Of a stretch of DNA of 64,000 nt, positions 48,050-58,865 are shown in pieces. The translations under genes and the position numbers were made by a program. How positions within the stretch are numbered: the first letter of the stretch is position 1; every line of letters begins with the position of its first letter. Location of the stretch: positions 41,648,544 to 41,712,543 of the forward strand of contig CM055109.1 in assembly GCA_029204225.1 (NCBI GenBank), read 5' to 3'. Under the pieces are notes generated by a model, which was not told where the DNA came from, did no database searches, and saw nothing but the letters and a program-made list of their open reading frames with translations. This stretch comes from Diphasiastrum complanatum (Eukaryota > Streptophyta > Lycopodiopsida > Lycopodiales > Lycopodiaceae).

Positions 48050-48600
48050 TTGACCAAGGTCGAAAATCTACAGGATATCGATTCTTGGTACTTGGACTCG
48101 GGAGCAACACAACACATGACTCACCATCAGGATTGGTTCCAAAGCTACAAGCCCTTCACTCATTCTAGAGTTGTGCAACTTGGAGACAACTCATCCCACT
48201 CCATTGAAGGTGAAGGAACAGTTAGGGTTGAATTCCAGAAAGGTGATGTTAGGTTGTTGTCCAATGTTTTACATATTTCGAATCTGACCAAAAATATGCT
48301 CTCAGTTAGCATAATCACAGATTTGGGTTGGAAGGTCGAATTTGACACACATGGCTGCACTATTTTTGACAAGTCCCGAAAAGCTCTAGCTTTCGGGAGA
48401 AGAAGTGGCAATCTCTACAAACTCAGCCACTATAATTCTTCTATTTGTCAAGCTCTGTATACAACAACTTTTGAATCAAATGACATGTTGTGGCATCACA
48501 GATTAGGCCATTTAAATTCCAATTGTATTCAACAAATGTTGAATCGAAACTTAGTACAAGATTTACCTTTCATTAGCAAATCTGACTCCATGTAAAAGCT
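48050..48600 (+). pseudogene. Copia-2 protease and pre-integrase
   Basis: A 181-codon frame with the protease motif LDSGATQHMTHHQDW (residues ~16-30), HISNLTKNMLSV and the pre-integrase motif WHHRLGHLN near residues 151-159. It ends at a TAA before the integrase, within the C-x2-C region. Confidence 0.83.
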
Positions 48601-49430
48601 GTATTTCCAAAAGCATGTTAGAAGTTCAATTATTTCAGATTCAGAATATACTTCTAGAAATTTGCTAGATCTTGTACACATGGACATTTTGGTCCTATGC
48701 AGACTATTTCCACAAGGGGAGCTGTCTATTTGCTAACTATTATTGATGACTTCTCTCGAAGGGCTGCAATATATTTCTTGAAGAACAAATCCGATACTAT
48801 GAAGTTCTTCATGCAGTTCAAGGCATCATCAAAAAAATTGACCCAAAGAAGAATCAAAGCTCTACGCTCTGATGCAAGGGGAGTATTTATCTCCAACAAA
48901 ATCAAGGATTTTTACAAGGCAACCAAAATACAACAACATTTTACAACAAGCTCACCTCAGTCCAATGGTGTCTAAATGGAAAACTCAATCACTCATTGAA
49001 AGTGCAAGGAGCATGCTGGCCCATGCATCTCTTCTGAAGAAGTTCCGGACAGAAATTGTTACTACAGCAGCCTATTTAAAAAATCGATCCATTTCAGAGG
49101 CCCTGAATGGCAAGACACCTTAGGTGTGGACAGGACCGAAGCCATCACTCAACCATATCAGAGTGTTTGGATGTTTTCCTCTCAGTCAGATCACAATTGA
49201 TCTCCTAAAAAATCCGACCCAAGAATCGAACAGTCAAAATTCGATCCAGGGTCGAAAAATCCAAAATCTGACCCCCCAAGGGTCTGACAGCAGAAGATTG
49301 ATTTTTATTGGCTATTCCTCAGACCATCAGACATACAAGCTCTTCAATCTGGACTCTCAGAAGACCTTCACGAGCAGAGATGTTACTTTCTTGGAAGATC
49401 AATTTTTCGATCTTAAGGGAAAAGCTACTG
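48600..49430 (+). pseudogene. Copia-2 integrase remnant
   Basis: Shows TIIDDFSRRAAIYFLKN, RIKALRSDARG and SPQSNGV. Decay includes GGE to ARG in the second catalytic block and a frameshift with loss of the V-E-(W/R) block after SNGV at 48975. The tail (FIGYSSDHQTYKLFNLDS) reads in the 49124-49597 frame. Confidence 0.8.
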
Positions 49431-49570
49431 CAAAATCCGACCCAAAGGTCGAACAGCCAAAATCCGACCCAAGGGTCGAAATTCCAAAATTCGATACTGA
49501 ATCAAAAAATGAGTCAGAAACTCAACGGATCGAACATCAAATTTCAACACAGAAGATCGAATCAATCCAA
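49195..49570 (+). repeat. Degenerate internal repeat with AAATCCGACCCAA core
   Basis: AAATCCGACCC and GGTCGAA alternate in two blocks (49208-49285 and 49432-49500), encoding K-S-D-P-(K/R)-V-E-(Q/I)-P-like units in the linker. The same words occur in the gag (47820-47870) and in the LTR (50500-50700). Confidence 0.7.
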
Positions 49571-49799
49571 ACAGCCTCCATCCATATTCATGGATGATCC
49601 GGCCTGCGTGCGATGTTAATGTGGACTATGCATGACTATCCAGGATTGGGCGATTGTTCAGGGGTACTTTGTGTAGGAATCAACACTATTTCAGAGGCAA
49701 GGTCAACTATTAATGTTGACCAGTGCAAGACAGAAGATGACACCAAACTTGTAGTTTTAAATGAGAATAGTTTCTATCCAAACTCGGCAAACTCAAATA

Positions 49800-50360
49800 T
49801 TCACTTCAAGTCTGTTTCAGATCTTTCTATTATCACTACTCATTATGTAGATGATATTTTATTACTCAGTAACAATCTGAATTCAATGAAGGATCTGAAA
49901 TGCATGTTAGCACTGGAATACATTTTTCAAATCCGACCCAGCAGATTGATTTCCATCAGTCAACAAAAATCCGACCCATCAACCAATATTTTCAAAGGCT
50001 ACACAGATGTAGAGTGGCCAGAAGACTTCAACACCCGAATATCGACTTCTGGATCTGTATTTCCATACAATCAAGGCCCAATCTCTCTCAGCCAAAAATA
50101 GTCCTCAGCAGCATTATCGTCCACAGAATCGGATTTTTCAGTTGCCTCAATTGCTATCAAGGAGGCCATTTGGCTGACAAACTTGTTTGCAGATATCGAA
50201 TTTTTCTTGTCACATCCGACATTCATCTACTGTGACAACCAAAGCACAAGGGTAATTCCTTTGATTTACTACAGGACAGAGTTTATGGCAGCAGAATACT
50301 TCACCAAGGAGCACCATCTCAGATTTAATAATCAGCTAAATCTGAGGATTAGAATTTTTT
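49800..50360 (+). pseudogene. Copia-2 RT remnant and RNase H
   Basis: Only the catalytic end of the reverse transcriptase survives: HYVDDILLL (Y-V-D-D codons 49843-49854), with the preceding fingers/palm absent after a deletion near 49600-49700. RNase H follows with GYTDVEW, R-I-S-T-S-G, SSTESDFSVASIAIKEAIWL and F-I-Y-C-D-N-Q-S. A TAG at about 50099 interrupts it. Confidence 0.82.
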
Positions 50361-50372
50361 AGGATCCACATT

Positions 50373-51087
50373 AAGGGGGAGTGTTGGAATTCTATGCTCA
50401 AGCCCAATCATTAGGTAATGAGCATCCGAAAAAATCTATTTATACTTATCCTTAAAACCACAAAAAAGAGGAAGGCTCAAAAAAATTTGTATAGCAGAAA
50501 CTCGACTCGTATTTCTCAAAAAATTTCGATGTTGTATCAGCTCGAAAAATCCGAGATTTTTTGGTACCCAAAAATTAGAGTTTTTCGATATGGGATCGAC
50601 TCGAAAAATCCGTAATTTTCTGAGCCATTGTGATTTTTTGAGTCAGTGTATATTTTTTGAGTCTTTGTAAAATTCGATACTGTCGGTCTAAAATCCGACC
50701 CAATGACTTCGCGTTGACAGTCCGCCCACTTTGTACATGCATTAACTGTAATAAGGCGGTTGTAATAACTGCAACAGAAGGCAGTTGTAGAAATTTTGTA
50801 AGATATTATTCTAGAATCTTCATCAGAAAACTACTTTTGATTTTTTGAGTTTTTATCAATCATTTTTGCACCTACTGATTTGCGCCAGCTTTAAACTCTT
50901 GTACTCACATTTTTAAACAATTCTCAGAGTGCAAGTTTTGTCCACTGTTGTTGTTCTATTGCTTGTAATATTCAATCCATCTTGAATTCTAGCTGGTAAT
51001 TGTTGCACTTCCAATCCACACACACACACTACACCACCTGCTCACCACTTCCGCTGCAAATATTGTTTTTTCCTCTAATTTACGACA
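50373..51087 (+). repeat. Copia-2 polypurine tract and 3' LTR (~706 bp)
   Basis: AAGGGGGAG (50373-50381) is the plus-strand primer. The LTR begins TGTTGGAATT at 50382 and by comparison with the other family members ends near TTACGACA at about 51087. Short words such as AAAAATCCG are scattered in its first half. No partner LTR exists in the window, so the exact end is uncertain. Confidence 0.75.
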
Positions 51088-51299
51088 ACAACTACCCTCA
51101 CCACAAGAGGTGTCCAACCATTTATGAGAGAAGGGTTTTTTTTTTTAGAACTAATCTTGCATGCATCCACAATCCGCAATTTTTATCTGCTATAGTTAGA
51201 GAATCCACAATTTACACTATCCATTCAATGTTTTCTGTTTGCATGAACCTCAAAAGGATTAGTCTAATAAAGCCTCAAATCCTCACATGCATACCATAA

Positions 51300-51762
51300 A
51301 TTCAAGATTTCCAACAACAATCAATTTATTCATTCTGGATAAATTTATTCCTCGTCAATCTAACAACAAACATCCTATTACTAAATCTAAATCTAAATTG
51401 TCCAAAACATTATGGATTCATGCAAATTATTCATCCAAAAAATAGATTTAAACAAGAAAGTGGATCTACTCATGCAGATCATTCTACTTCAAATGGAAAC
51501 TTTCTCAAGGCTTCAGAGAAAATAAGAATGAATTCAACACTAATCCACAACATCTTTAATAAAATCAAACAAGGAGAAGAGCACTCTACCACCAAGTTTA
51601 AAAAACATTCTTCAAACAAGAATTAATGAATCCAAATCCAATTTCCCTTGAAAAAACAGCACTCCATCGGGGATGTGAATCCAAGTGCATTCTAATTCCG
51701 ATTTGATGTAGAACATGTCTCCATCTCATCCAAGACCACATCTTAGTCGGGCTCTAATACCA
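51300..51762 (-). mobile_element. Family X element, copy B, 5' internal part
   Basis: Similar to 36100-36559, including GAATGAATT/GAATGAATTCAACACTAAT and CACTCTACCACCAA. The primer-binding site is mutated to GGCTCTAATACCA (51750-51762, G to A in the middle). It is truncated on the left near the copia-2 LTR. Confidence 0.7.
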
Positions 51763-52252
51763 TGTAAAGACCACTAGGGAAAACCCCTAAGATGAGGATA
51801 GGAAAACACAACAAGAGAGACTATGGAGCAAAATCACCCAACCAAACCTAGATCCCTCCTGGAGTTCCCTCCTAGATCTAGCCCCCAAGCCATGTCATGT
51901 GATAGCAAGAGGAGAAGAGCTCAACTAATAAACCTAGACCAAAATCGTCGACGGAATAATTTCTACCTCAATATATAGAGAGTAGGATCATGTGCATGAA
52001 CCCATGCAATCCCCATGTAGGTCAACTATAAATAGGTCACAACTCTTCATGCATTCCTTCTGCCTATATTCACACGTACATGCACTTTTTCATATGTCTC
52101 AATGAGAATGTTTGGGTCCTCTCAAGGTCATTAGTCACCAACAGGCCTCAAAGTGGAATAAAAGTTAGTTGTGACCAATAATCTCGAATACTGGAGGGCC
52201 GGTCTACCATATTAGGACTATTCCATGTCCTCAGCTAAATATGGTTGTAACA
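51763..52252 (-). repeat. LTR of family X, copy B (~490 bp)
   Basis: Starts TGTAAAGACC and ends TTGTAACA on the plus strand, and is collinear with copy A throughout. Its right end abuts a gypsy chromodomain reading frame within about 10 bases, so the element seems to have inserted into a gypsy element. Confidence 0.82.
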
Positions 52253-52470
52253 GAGAGCATCTTGGTTCTGGAGACCAATTGGACCTGTTGGATGAATCAT
52301 CGAGTGTGTCTCGACTTGAACCTGAAAAGATTATGGATACAAGAACTAAACGATTGAGAAATCGTATAGTTATTGAGCATCTGGTTCGATGGAAGGGCCG
52401 CAAAAATGATAACGATTCCTGGGAACAAGAAGTGAGCTTAAGGAGAAACTTCTCTAGTTTTAAGTTCTGA
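52253..52470 (+). pseudogene. Ty3-gypsy (chromovirus) integrase C-terminal chromodomain
   Basis: The frame reads EPEKIMDTRTKRLRNR, then IEHLVRWKGRKNDNDSWE and LRRNF, ending in TGA at 52468-52470. The L-V-R-W-K-G...W-E pattern is the chromodomain signature that targets chromovirus insertion to particular chromatin. Everything upstream was cut off by the family X LTR. Confidence 0.85.
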
Positions 52471-52485
52471 GGACATAACTTGAAT

Positions 52486-52870
52486 AAGGGGGGAAGAATG
52501 TCATGCCCACAACTGGTCTCGGGGTAGCATGTCCACACTAGAGATCAGTAGACCAACAACCTGTAAGTTAATTATGATTATAAGGGGTTTGGGGCCTATA
52601 TGTGCATATGGTCATAATTAATGGTTGTAGGCCTAAACTCATGATGGTGGATTTATATGGGTCTATCAGTGAGTCATTGAGGAACTGGATGACGTGGCCT
52701 AGATAGGCTGCAGAGGTGCAGCGAGCTGTCACAGTGCACTACTAGTGGTGCATGGGCCTTGGAGGGTATATGTATACCCATTGGGCTCTCACTAACGTAT
52801 GCTTGATTTTGTGATTGGTAGCTACATGCTACTTGAGTGATTCCTCATTCCTCATTGAGATTGATCCATA
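52486..52870 (+). repeat. Gypsy polypurine tract and start of 3' LTR
   Basis: AAGGGGGGAAGAA is followed by TGTCATGCCC at 52499. A purine tract followed by a TGTCA-type LTR start, ~20 bases after the chromodomain stop, is the expected 3' structure. The end of the LTR could not be placed, so the right coordinate is a guess. Confidence 0.6.
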
Positions 52871-52999
52871 GCTTGGGGGCTAGATCTGTTTGATCTAGGA
52901 TTGGTTGGGTTGGTTTGTCCACCATCCGTACCCTTTGTGGTTGCTTGTTTTGGCATGCTTAGAATAGGATCTTTGGATTTGGACTTCATATATACAATC

Positions 53000-53255
53000 T
53001 ACATTCCATCCACCAAAAAACTCATGGTGAGTAGAATTGTACTCTTTGATGAAGGAGAGACTAATTTGTTGCCCAATGATGCCTCTAATCCACCTATGAT
53101 GCAATAGTTTGAAGATCCAACAGAGGAGCAAAATGGAGAAGATCAAGATCTTCCACCATCACCAAACTCTAGAAGTCCAAGAAGACCTTCAAGAGCAAGG
53201 ATAAAATTCCTAGTGGTCCTTTTGAACTCGTTGTCATCAAAGTCACGTGAGGATT
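53000..53255 (+). pseudogene. Copia integrase-tail and linker fragment
   Basis: Reads STKKLMVSRIVLFDEGE, as in copia integrase tails, then an acidic linker and S-P-R-R-P-S-R-A-R. A TAG splits it at 53106-53108. No neighbouring RT was found. Confidence 0.6.
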
Positions 53256-54540
53256 AGCATGATATGTTGCTATCCCACGAGTGTTCACATTGAGTTTTTT
53301 TTGCTAACAATACACATGAAACTTAGTAATGTGTGTACATGAAAGCCAACATGGATAATCACATCCTAAAGGTAGTGATATGAGTTGATTTTTGAGCTTT
53401 TAACAATGTTTTTTTGTAACTACTTTGGTTTTGCCATCAAACAATAACAATGCAGGTTTGTAAATGGGAAGTCAAAATGGTACTCTCGTGCTACACTTTT
53501 CAAAATTTGTTGTTTTATATGGAAAATGATCAAACTTGAGCTGATGTTTGGTTTCATAGTAGTACACTATTTGAATTGGCACTATTACAACAACAATGCA
53601 TTTTTATTTCTGGTGTATTGGTGATAGTATTATAACGTACTGATTTCTATTTCAAATAGGTTTGATAGCTTTCATTCAATATTCACAGAATAACATGAAT
53701 TGTTCTCATGCAAAAGGTTGTATCCTTGCATCAAGTGGAAAACCCTAATGCATAAAATATTCCATAGTTTTGTTAGTGGAAAATCCAACATTATGTGATA
53801 TGGCTTCAATTATCTAAACAGAATTTGCAAATCTTGAAGTATCCAAAAGATAAATAGTTAATACAAAAGAAATATCATTGGTTCAAAAAAGACACAAAAA
53901 CTATGTTTTGAACATACTACCATCCACAAAATTGACTTGTTCTTGCCTTTTACAGCCAGTCTTCTCCTTATAAAAATGCATATATTTTTAATCCTTTAAA
54001 AAAGGTCATTTACTTATCTTTCCGCATGTAGTAAGTTGGTGTATAGTGCTCGAGTTGGGCTCTCCCATCTAAGTTATGATCCCATGGGTTGACCATAATA
54101 CCAAAAAGCATATCAAAAACCAGAAAACGATTGCTTATAATAATTTCACGCACTATTTGCTATATCATGAGGTTTTACATGAAGATGTCATGTATAAAAT
54201 ATGAGAAATTTTACGTATACACAAATTCATCAATCATAAGAAGAGTTTTCACATTTTCATGAACGAAATGGAGAAGGCAAAATTTTGTATGGCTAATTTT
54301 TTCTGCGTGCACCTTCCGTGTGCCAAAAGGTGCACGTAAAAAAAATATACCTTCCACTCGAAAGGTGCGTGTAAAAAAAATTGACAGCAAAAAAGAGAAA
54401 AAGAAAATTTAAAAACATATTTCACGTTGAGGAAGGACAACTCCTTAGGCATTCCACCAAGGGAAAGGCGTCTACCCTCCCAGGCGGAACTCCCTCGGAG
54501 GGAGTCCTTTGCCCCCCCCATAAATGTATAAAAATCTCAA
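53256..54540. other. Unassigned AT-rich DNA
   Basis: No recognisable gene. Near 54300-54370 the word AAAGGTGC(G/A)YGTAAAAAAA is repeated twice. Confidence 0.4.
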
Positions 54541-55112
54541 TAACAAGCATTATTTATTGAGTAGGGTCCAGAACAAAATCCATGCTAAACCCTAACCCCT
54601 AGCAAAGCAAGGCTTGGATAAAAAGGGCTACCGATCTGGGAAAAATTAGGGTTTGGAAAAATGAAGGTTTAGGTGAAGGGGGGAGGGACATGGGTCGCAC
54701 CTTTCCTGACCTGAACTGTGCTCTACCTGCCTGTGCTCTCTCATTCTTCCTTTCATTGATTTTGGTGCAAAAGAAATGCAGCATCCTGGTTCTGTGATCT
54801 TTCATGGCTGAAAATAAATATCAGGATGTGAATTTGCTGCTTGGATAGTGCAGCATTCAGCTCTGCAAGATGGAAAGCTCTGATCATTGATGGTCATTGA
54901 ATTCTGTGGCAAGTAAGGGTTTTAAATTTCTATTCAGTGTAGTCATGCTGGTGATTTTTTGAACCACATGGAGTAACATCTGTTGCATTGGAGTACTATT
55001 TCCTGTTAAATCTCTTCAGCAGTGAAATATTTTTCGTCTTGATGTTCTTTAGTGTGATATATCAAATGGACCGCATTATTTGAGATCTTTTATTCAGCTC
55101 AAGTGTGCTGCA
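54541..55112 (+). promoter_or_regulatory. Presumed TRM13 upstream region with paired telo-boxes
   Basis: AAACCCTAA at 54587-54595 and its exact inverse, TTAGGGTTT, at 54646-54654 lie about 520 and 460 bp before the start codon. Telo-box elements are known in promoters of plant genes for translation and ribosome functions. Whether these two act here is an inference. Confidence 0.45.
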
Positions 55113-56666
55113 ATGGAAAGGCAAGCGATGAATAAAAATAGTAAGCGCTGTCAAGAGTGGCTTCCCAGAAAAAAGCGATTCTGTGCGAGTTTAGCCTTGC
55201 CTGGCCTGGAGTATTGTGGCAACCACCGTCCTTCTACAACTGAAATAAGAGTTCCTTGCTTAATTGATCCATCTCACACGGTATTGCAGAGTGAATTGCA
55301 GATCCATGCTAAAAAATGCCCTGCTTTGAAACAGCTGCAATCCGCCAGTCAGCAGCCCTATTTCCATGAGGGAATGAACGCAGGAAGTGATGATGATGGT
55401 GAAGATCATAGGCATGTAAATTATTGTCTTCAAGAGCATAATCTCTTATATCACAATCTGGATAATTCAGAAAATCCGATTGCCAGAAAGGGGGTTAGCA
55501 GAGGTCAACAGGCAGGTGCCACTCTTCCAATGGCAGAGGGCAATTCTACCTTGAAATCAACTTCTGTAAGCTCAAAGATGAAGCGATCTGCAGTAGCTGT
55601 GATGCATAGAGCTGAGTTTGATGATCTATTGCAGAGAATAGAGTCTGTGCATAAAAATTATTGCTCAGAACCTGAGGAATCAGTTTTGCAACCGATGGCC
55701 TGCTGTAAATGGCTTGAATCAAATATTGACAAGAAGTTACCGTTTCAAGAGAAACATGTGGTTCAGCAGGTATCTTTGCTGGGAAATCTGGAAAATTTTG
55801 GACTTACAAATTCTCCCACGTGCAACATTAGACAGTGTGAAGTTTCATATTCTGAACAAACAGATGTAAGCAATGGCTGTGGCATACAAAAGCTAGTTTA
55901 TGTTGAATTTGGAGCTGGTAGAGGTTATCTCTCACAGATGCTGTGTGACTGTTATGGAATCTCAAACGTGCTTTTAGTAGAGCGAAGATCTTACAAGTTC
56001 AAGGCAGATCGTACCTTGCGCCAATTGTCTGGTGTTCATTTTGCCAGATTGAGGATAGACATAGAAAATCTCAATTTAGAAGGTGTGGAAATGCTGCAAA
56101 ACTCGCAATTTGTAGGCATTAGCAAGCATCTTTGCGGTCCTGCTACAGATCTAGCTCTGCGGTGTTGCCTTGCCACCTCAGCAAACTTAAGTCCAAATTC
56201 CAATGGCAGGATGGAAGCCAGCCCTTTACTATATGGGATTGGCATTGCAACTTGCTGTCATCATCTCTGCCAATGGAAGAGCTATGTAAATAAACAGTTT
56301 TTTGTTAGTCTGGGGTTTTCTCCTGATGAATTTCACACCATTACATGGTTAACCAGCTGGGCCTTATCTGGAGATGAAGAACATGGCGATGGTCATGATA
56401 TTTCTGGTAGTACTTGCAATTATCAAGAGGAAAAGGAGTGTAACACTGGTTTCAGCATTGCAGGTGAGAGGCTAAATGAAGTGAAACAATTGCTGGACAA
56501 AAGAGAAAGGAAAGCATTGGGAATGAAGTGCAAACAGATCTTAGACTGTGGAAGACTATTGTGGCTAAAACAAAATGGGTTGGAAGTTAAATTTGTCCAA
56601 TACGTGTCTGAAAATGTTTCTCCAGAGAACAAATTGTTGTTGGCAAGATGGCAACATGAGAGGTAG
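55113..56666 (+). CDS. TRM13: tRNA 2'-O-methyltransferase TRM13
   Basis: About 517 residues, probably cytosolic or nuclear. In yeast, TRM13 methylates the 2'-O of nucleotide 4 in the acceptor stem of some tRNAs. The ATG at 55113 is the first in frame after an upstream stop (TAG, 55050-55052). Domains in order: a CCCH zinc finger typical of TRM13 (RCQEWLPRKKRFC...YCGNH, residues ~14-40), a CHHC U11-48K-type finger (CLIDPSHTVLQSELQIHAKKC, ~50-70), then an S-adenosylmethionine methyltransferase. The latter shows YVEFGAGRGYLSQ (~264-276), ISKHLCGPATDLALRC (~347-362) and ATCCHHLCQW (~387-396). A C-terminal block has GRLLWL and ends KLLLARWQHER. No intron interrupts the frame. No premature stop or missing motif was seen. 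Confidence 0.93.
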   Translation: MERQAMNKNSKRCQEWLPRKKRFCASLALPGLEYCGNHRPSTTEIRVPCLIDPSHTVLQSELQIHAKKCPALKQLQSASQQPYFHEGMNAGSDDDGEDHRHVNYCLQEHNLLYHNLDNSENPIARKGVSRGQQAGATLPMAEGNSTLKSTSVSSKMKRSAVAVMHRAEFDDLLQRIESVHKNYCSEPEESVLQPMACCKWLESNIDKKLPFQEKHVVQQVSLLGNLENFGLTNSPTCNIRQCEVSYSEQTDVSNGCGIQKLVYVEFGAGRGYLSQMLCDCYGISNVLLVERRSYKFKADRTLRQLSGVHFARLRIDIENLNLEGVEMLQNSQFVGISKHLCGPATDLALRCCLATSANLSPNSNGRMEASPLLYGIGIATCCHHLCQWKSYVNKQFFVSLGFSPDEFHTITWLTSWALSGDEEHGDGHDISGSTCNYQEEKECNTGFSIAGERLNEVKQLLDKRERKALGMKCKQILDCGRLLWLKQNGLEVKFVQYVSENVSPENKLLLARWQHER

Positions 56667-58640
56667 CTAAGTTCATCTTGATACAAATTTTGCTCACATG
56701 GAATTTTTGCAATCAATCCTGACATGTGATGTTGAACGAGGAGGACATTACTGTCAAATTTTTGTTATGTGATGTTGAACAAGGAGGATGTTGTTTTCAA
56801 ATTTTTGTTATGAAATAGGACATGGAACATTGAAACATCATTTTCTTATTTTTCAACATCACTCGAGATGAAAGGCCATTTGTGTAAAATGACAAAGTTA
56901 TTCTTTGAAATCGGCAATGATTACTTGCTTCACTGACCTCATTCAATCTACCATAAGATTGCTCTCTACCAACCGATGTTGGGTCTATGTAATTAAATGA
57001 AGGATAATCTAGAAGTACAATTTGTGGTTTTTGATTCCTAGTTTTTCTTTCTCTTGGATGTTTGTTTTACAGTTCTAACTTAACCCTTTTAGGTTAGGAG
57101 TTCTTCATCAACACACTAGTCACTTGAGGAAATAATTGTTGGCTGTTTAAGCTAGGCTAGTTTTTATTAGAATGGGTCGATGCAAAATGGCAATCTTTCT
57201 CAGCTCGTACTAGAAGTTGATTTATAGTGTAGACTCGTCCTTTAACGACTAATATGAAGTAATAGTCTTATAAAGTTTTCGAGGGTTCACTATGACACGA
57301 AGACAAACTTTGAGGTCTTTTTACAACTTGTTGAGTATGTTGTAATAATCTCTAGATTGTTGTAGCTACAAAATTCTTTGCAAAGAAAGTTTGGTGATAT
57401 TGCTAGGTTCCCAAGGAGGTTGGTGTCCTCAATGATCCTATTAGTTTGCTCCATCTTGCCAACCATCTCTTGATGATAAGTAGTGACAAGGGCTATTTGG
57501 TGCCCAAAATGTCAAACAAAGTCTACCAGAATAAGTCAATAAACTGTGGTTCCTTTTGTTTCTAGTATTTTGTCTTTGTTTCAGTAACTTATATACATAT
57601 TATGATCCTTTTTCTTATTTATTTTATTTTATTTTTTAGTTTTAATTAGATTTATAAATTTTATCTTTGAATTTCATTTTAATTATTATTATTATTTCTT
57701 TCTTTTTACTGGTTGTCTTTTGCTTCTTAGACAACACTGGGTCTACCCAAGAGAATCCGGATTCTTTCAAAACCCAGTTAGCAACTTATGCTTGGGTATT
57801 GATGAGACATAAGCAATGTTGTTTGGCTAAGATTTTTTGTTTATTGAATTTTATATTATTGTTCTGACTTAGATCCTTTGACTTTTTGAGTTGCTCGTAT
57901 ATTGTTTCTAAGCATTACCTTATGACATCACTGACTTCTGTATATAAGTTTGTGAGATTGGATATATTCTGATTTCACAAATAGATATTTTTTTGTTACT
58001 TTATCAGACATGCAAATTCTTAATGAATTTTTGTCCAAGTAGTGGCCAGCTGTATGTTCTTATTTGCTTATCTTGAGAGGGTGCACATGCCCCTACAGCT
58101 AATTTGATATTTTACTAATCAAAAGTAACATCTCTTACTCGATGTCATGTTGATAAGGTTACTGTTGTTTCATAATAATTTTATGGCTCCCTCTTCTTCT
58201 TCTTTTTGGAGTTCTTAGTCTATTGCTTATTAGGGTTAATCACTTGCTTCTGGTTTACTGGATATTCTCCTTTTCTCTACCTAGCTCTAGTTTCAAAAAG
58301 TTTTTGAAGTTTGTTTGAGTTTGTGATATATTGCCTATTAAGAAGTTGTGTTGTAGCTTCATCATTTTTATGGTTAACTTCTAAGTATTTACTTTTCATA
58401 TTTAAGATTTAATTTATAAAATTGTTTTTACTTTAGGTTAATTGATGCTCTACTTCCTTTCTTTTCAACTTTCAATATTGGTTAGTGGTAAAAATCAAAA
58501 TTAAATTAATTCCTTCATGTATAGTTGTAGTCAAGTTTTTCTTGGTTGCGCTTCATTAGATAAATATTTCAATATTCCTTGATGTTCAGGTTTAGGTTCT
58601 TGTTCTTAATGGTATCATAGTTATTAAGTAAGTTATATGC
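56667..58640. other. TRM13 3' flank, otherwise unassigned
   Basis: Begins with two ~50-bp near repeats (about 56720-56815) containing GTGATGTTGAACRAGGAGG and TTTTTGTTATG. Beyond ~57000 the DNA is AT-rich, with no recognised gene. Confidence 0.4.
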
Positions 58641-58659
58641 TAATTCTTGCCTATGATTG

Positions 58660-58865
58660 ATGGTGATGTGGATGGATCTAACATTCTTGATGTTGATGTA
58701 AAGGATCATACTTTAGATGGCGATGATGATGAACCTTTATTAAGTCAAAAGCCAAGGAGAACTTCAAGGGAAAGACAAATGCCTTGAAGACTCACATATG
58801 ATGAGAAGAGTAAGCAAGTGAAAGTGACTCATTTTGTTTTTCTCACATTTTTTGGTGGATCTACT
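58660..58865 (+). pseudogene. Copia linker fragment related to copia-3
   Basis: Reads K-P-R-R-T-S-R-E-R-Q-M-P, stop, R-L-T-Y-D-E-K-S-K-Q-V, V-F-L-T-F. It matches the linker of copia-3 (SPRRSMRDR, KRLSYVDKGKQV). Only the linker survives; the frame continuing to 59177 has no recognised domain. Confidence 0.55.

Noticed and set aside
55080-55112. TRM13 start at 55080
   Set aside because: The codon is TTG. The ATG at 55113 is the first in frame, and the conserved zinc finger begins shortly after it.
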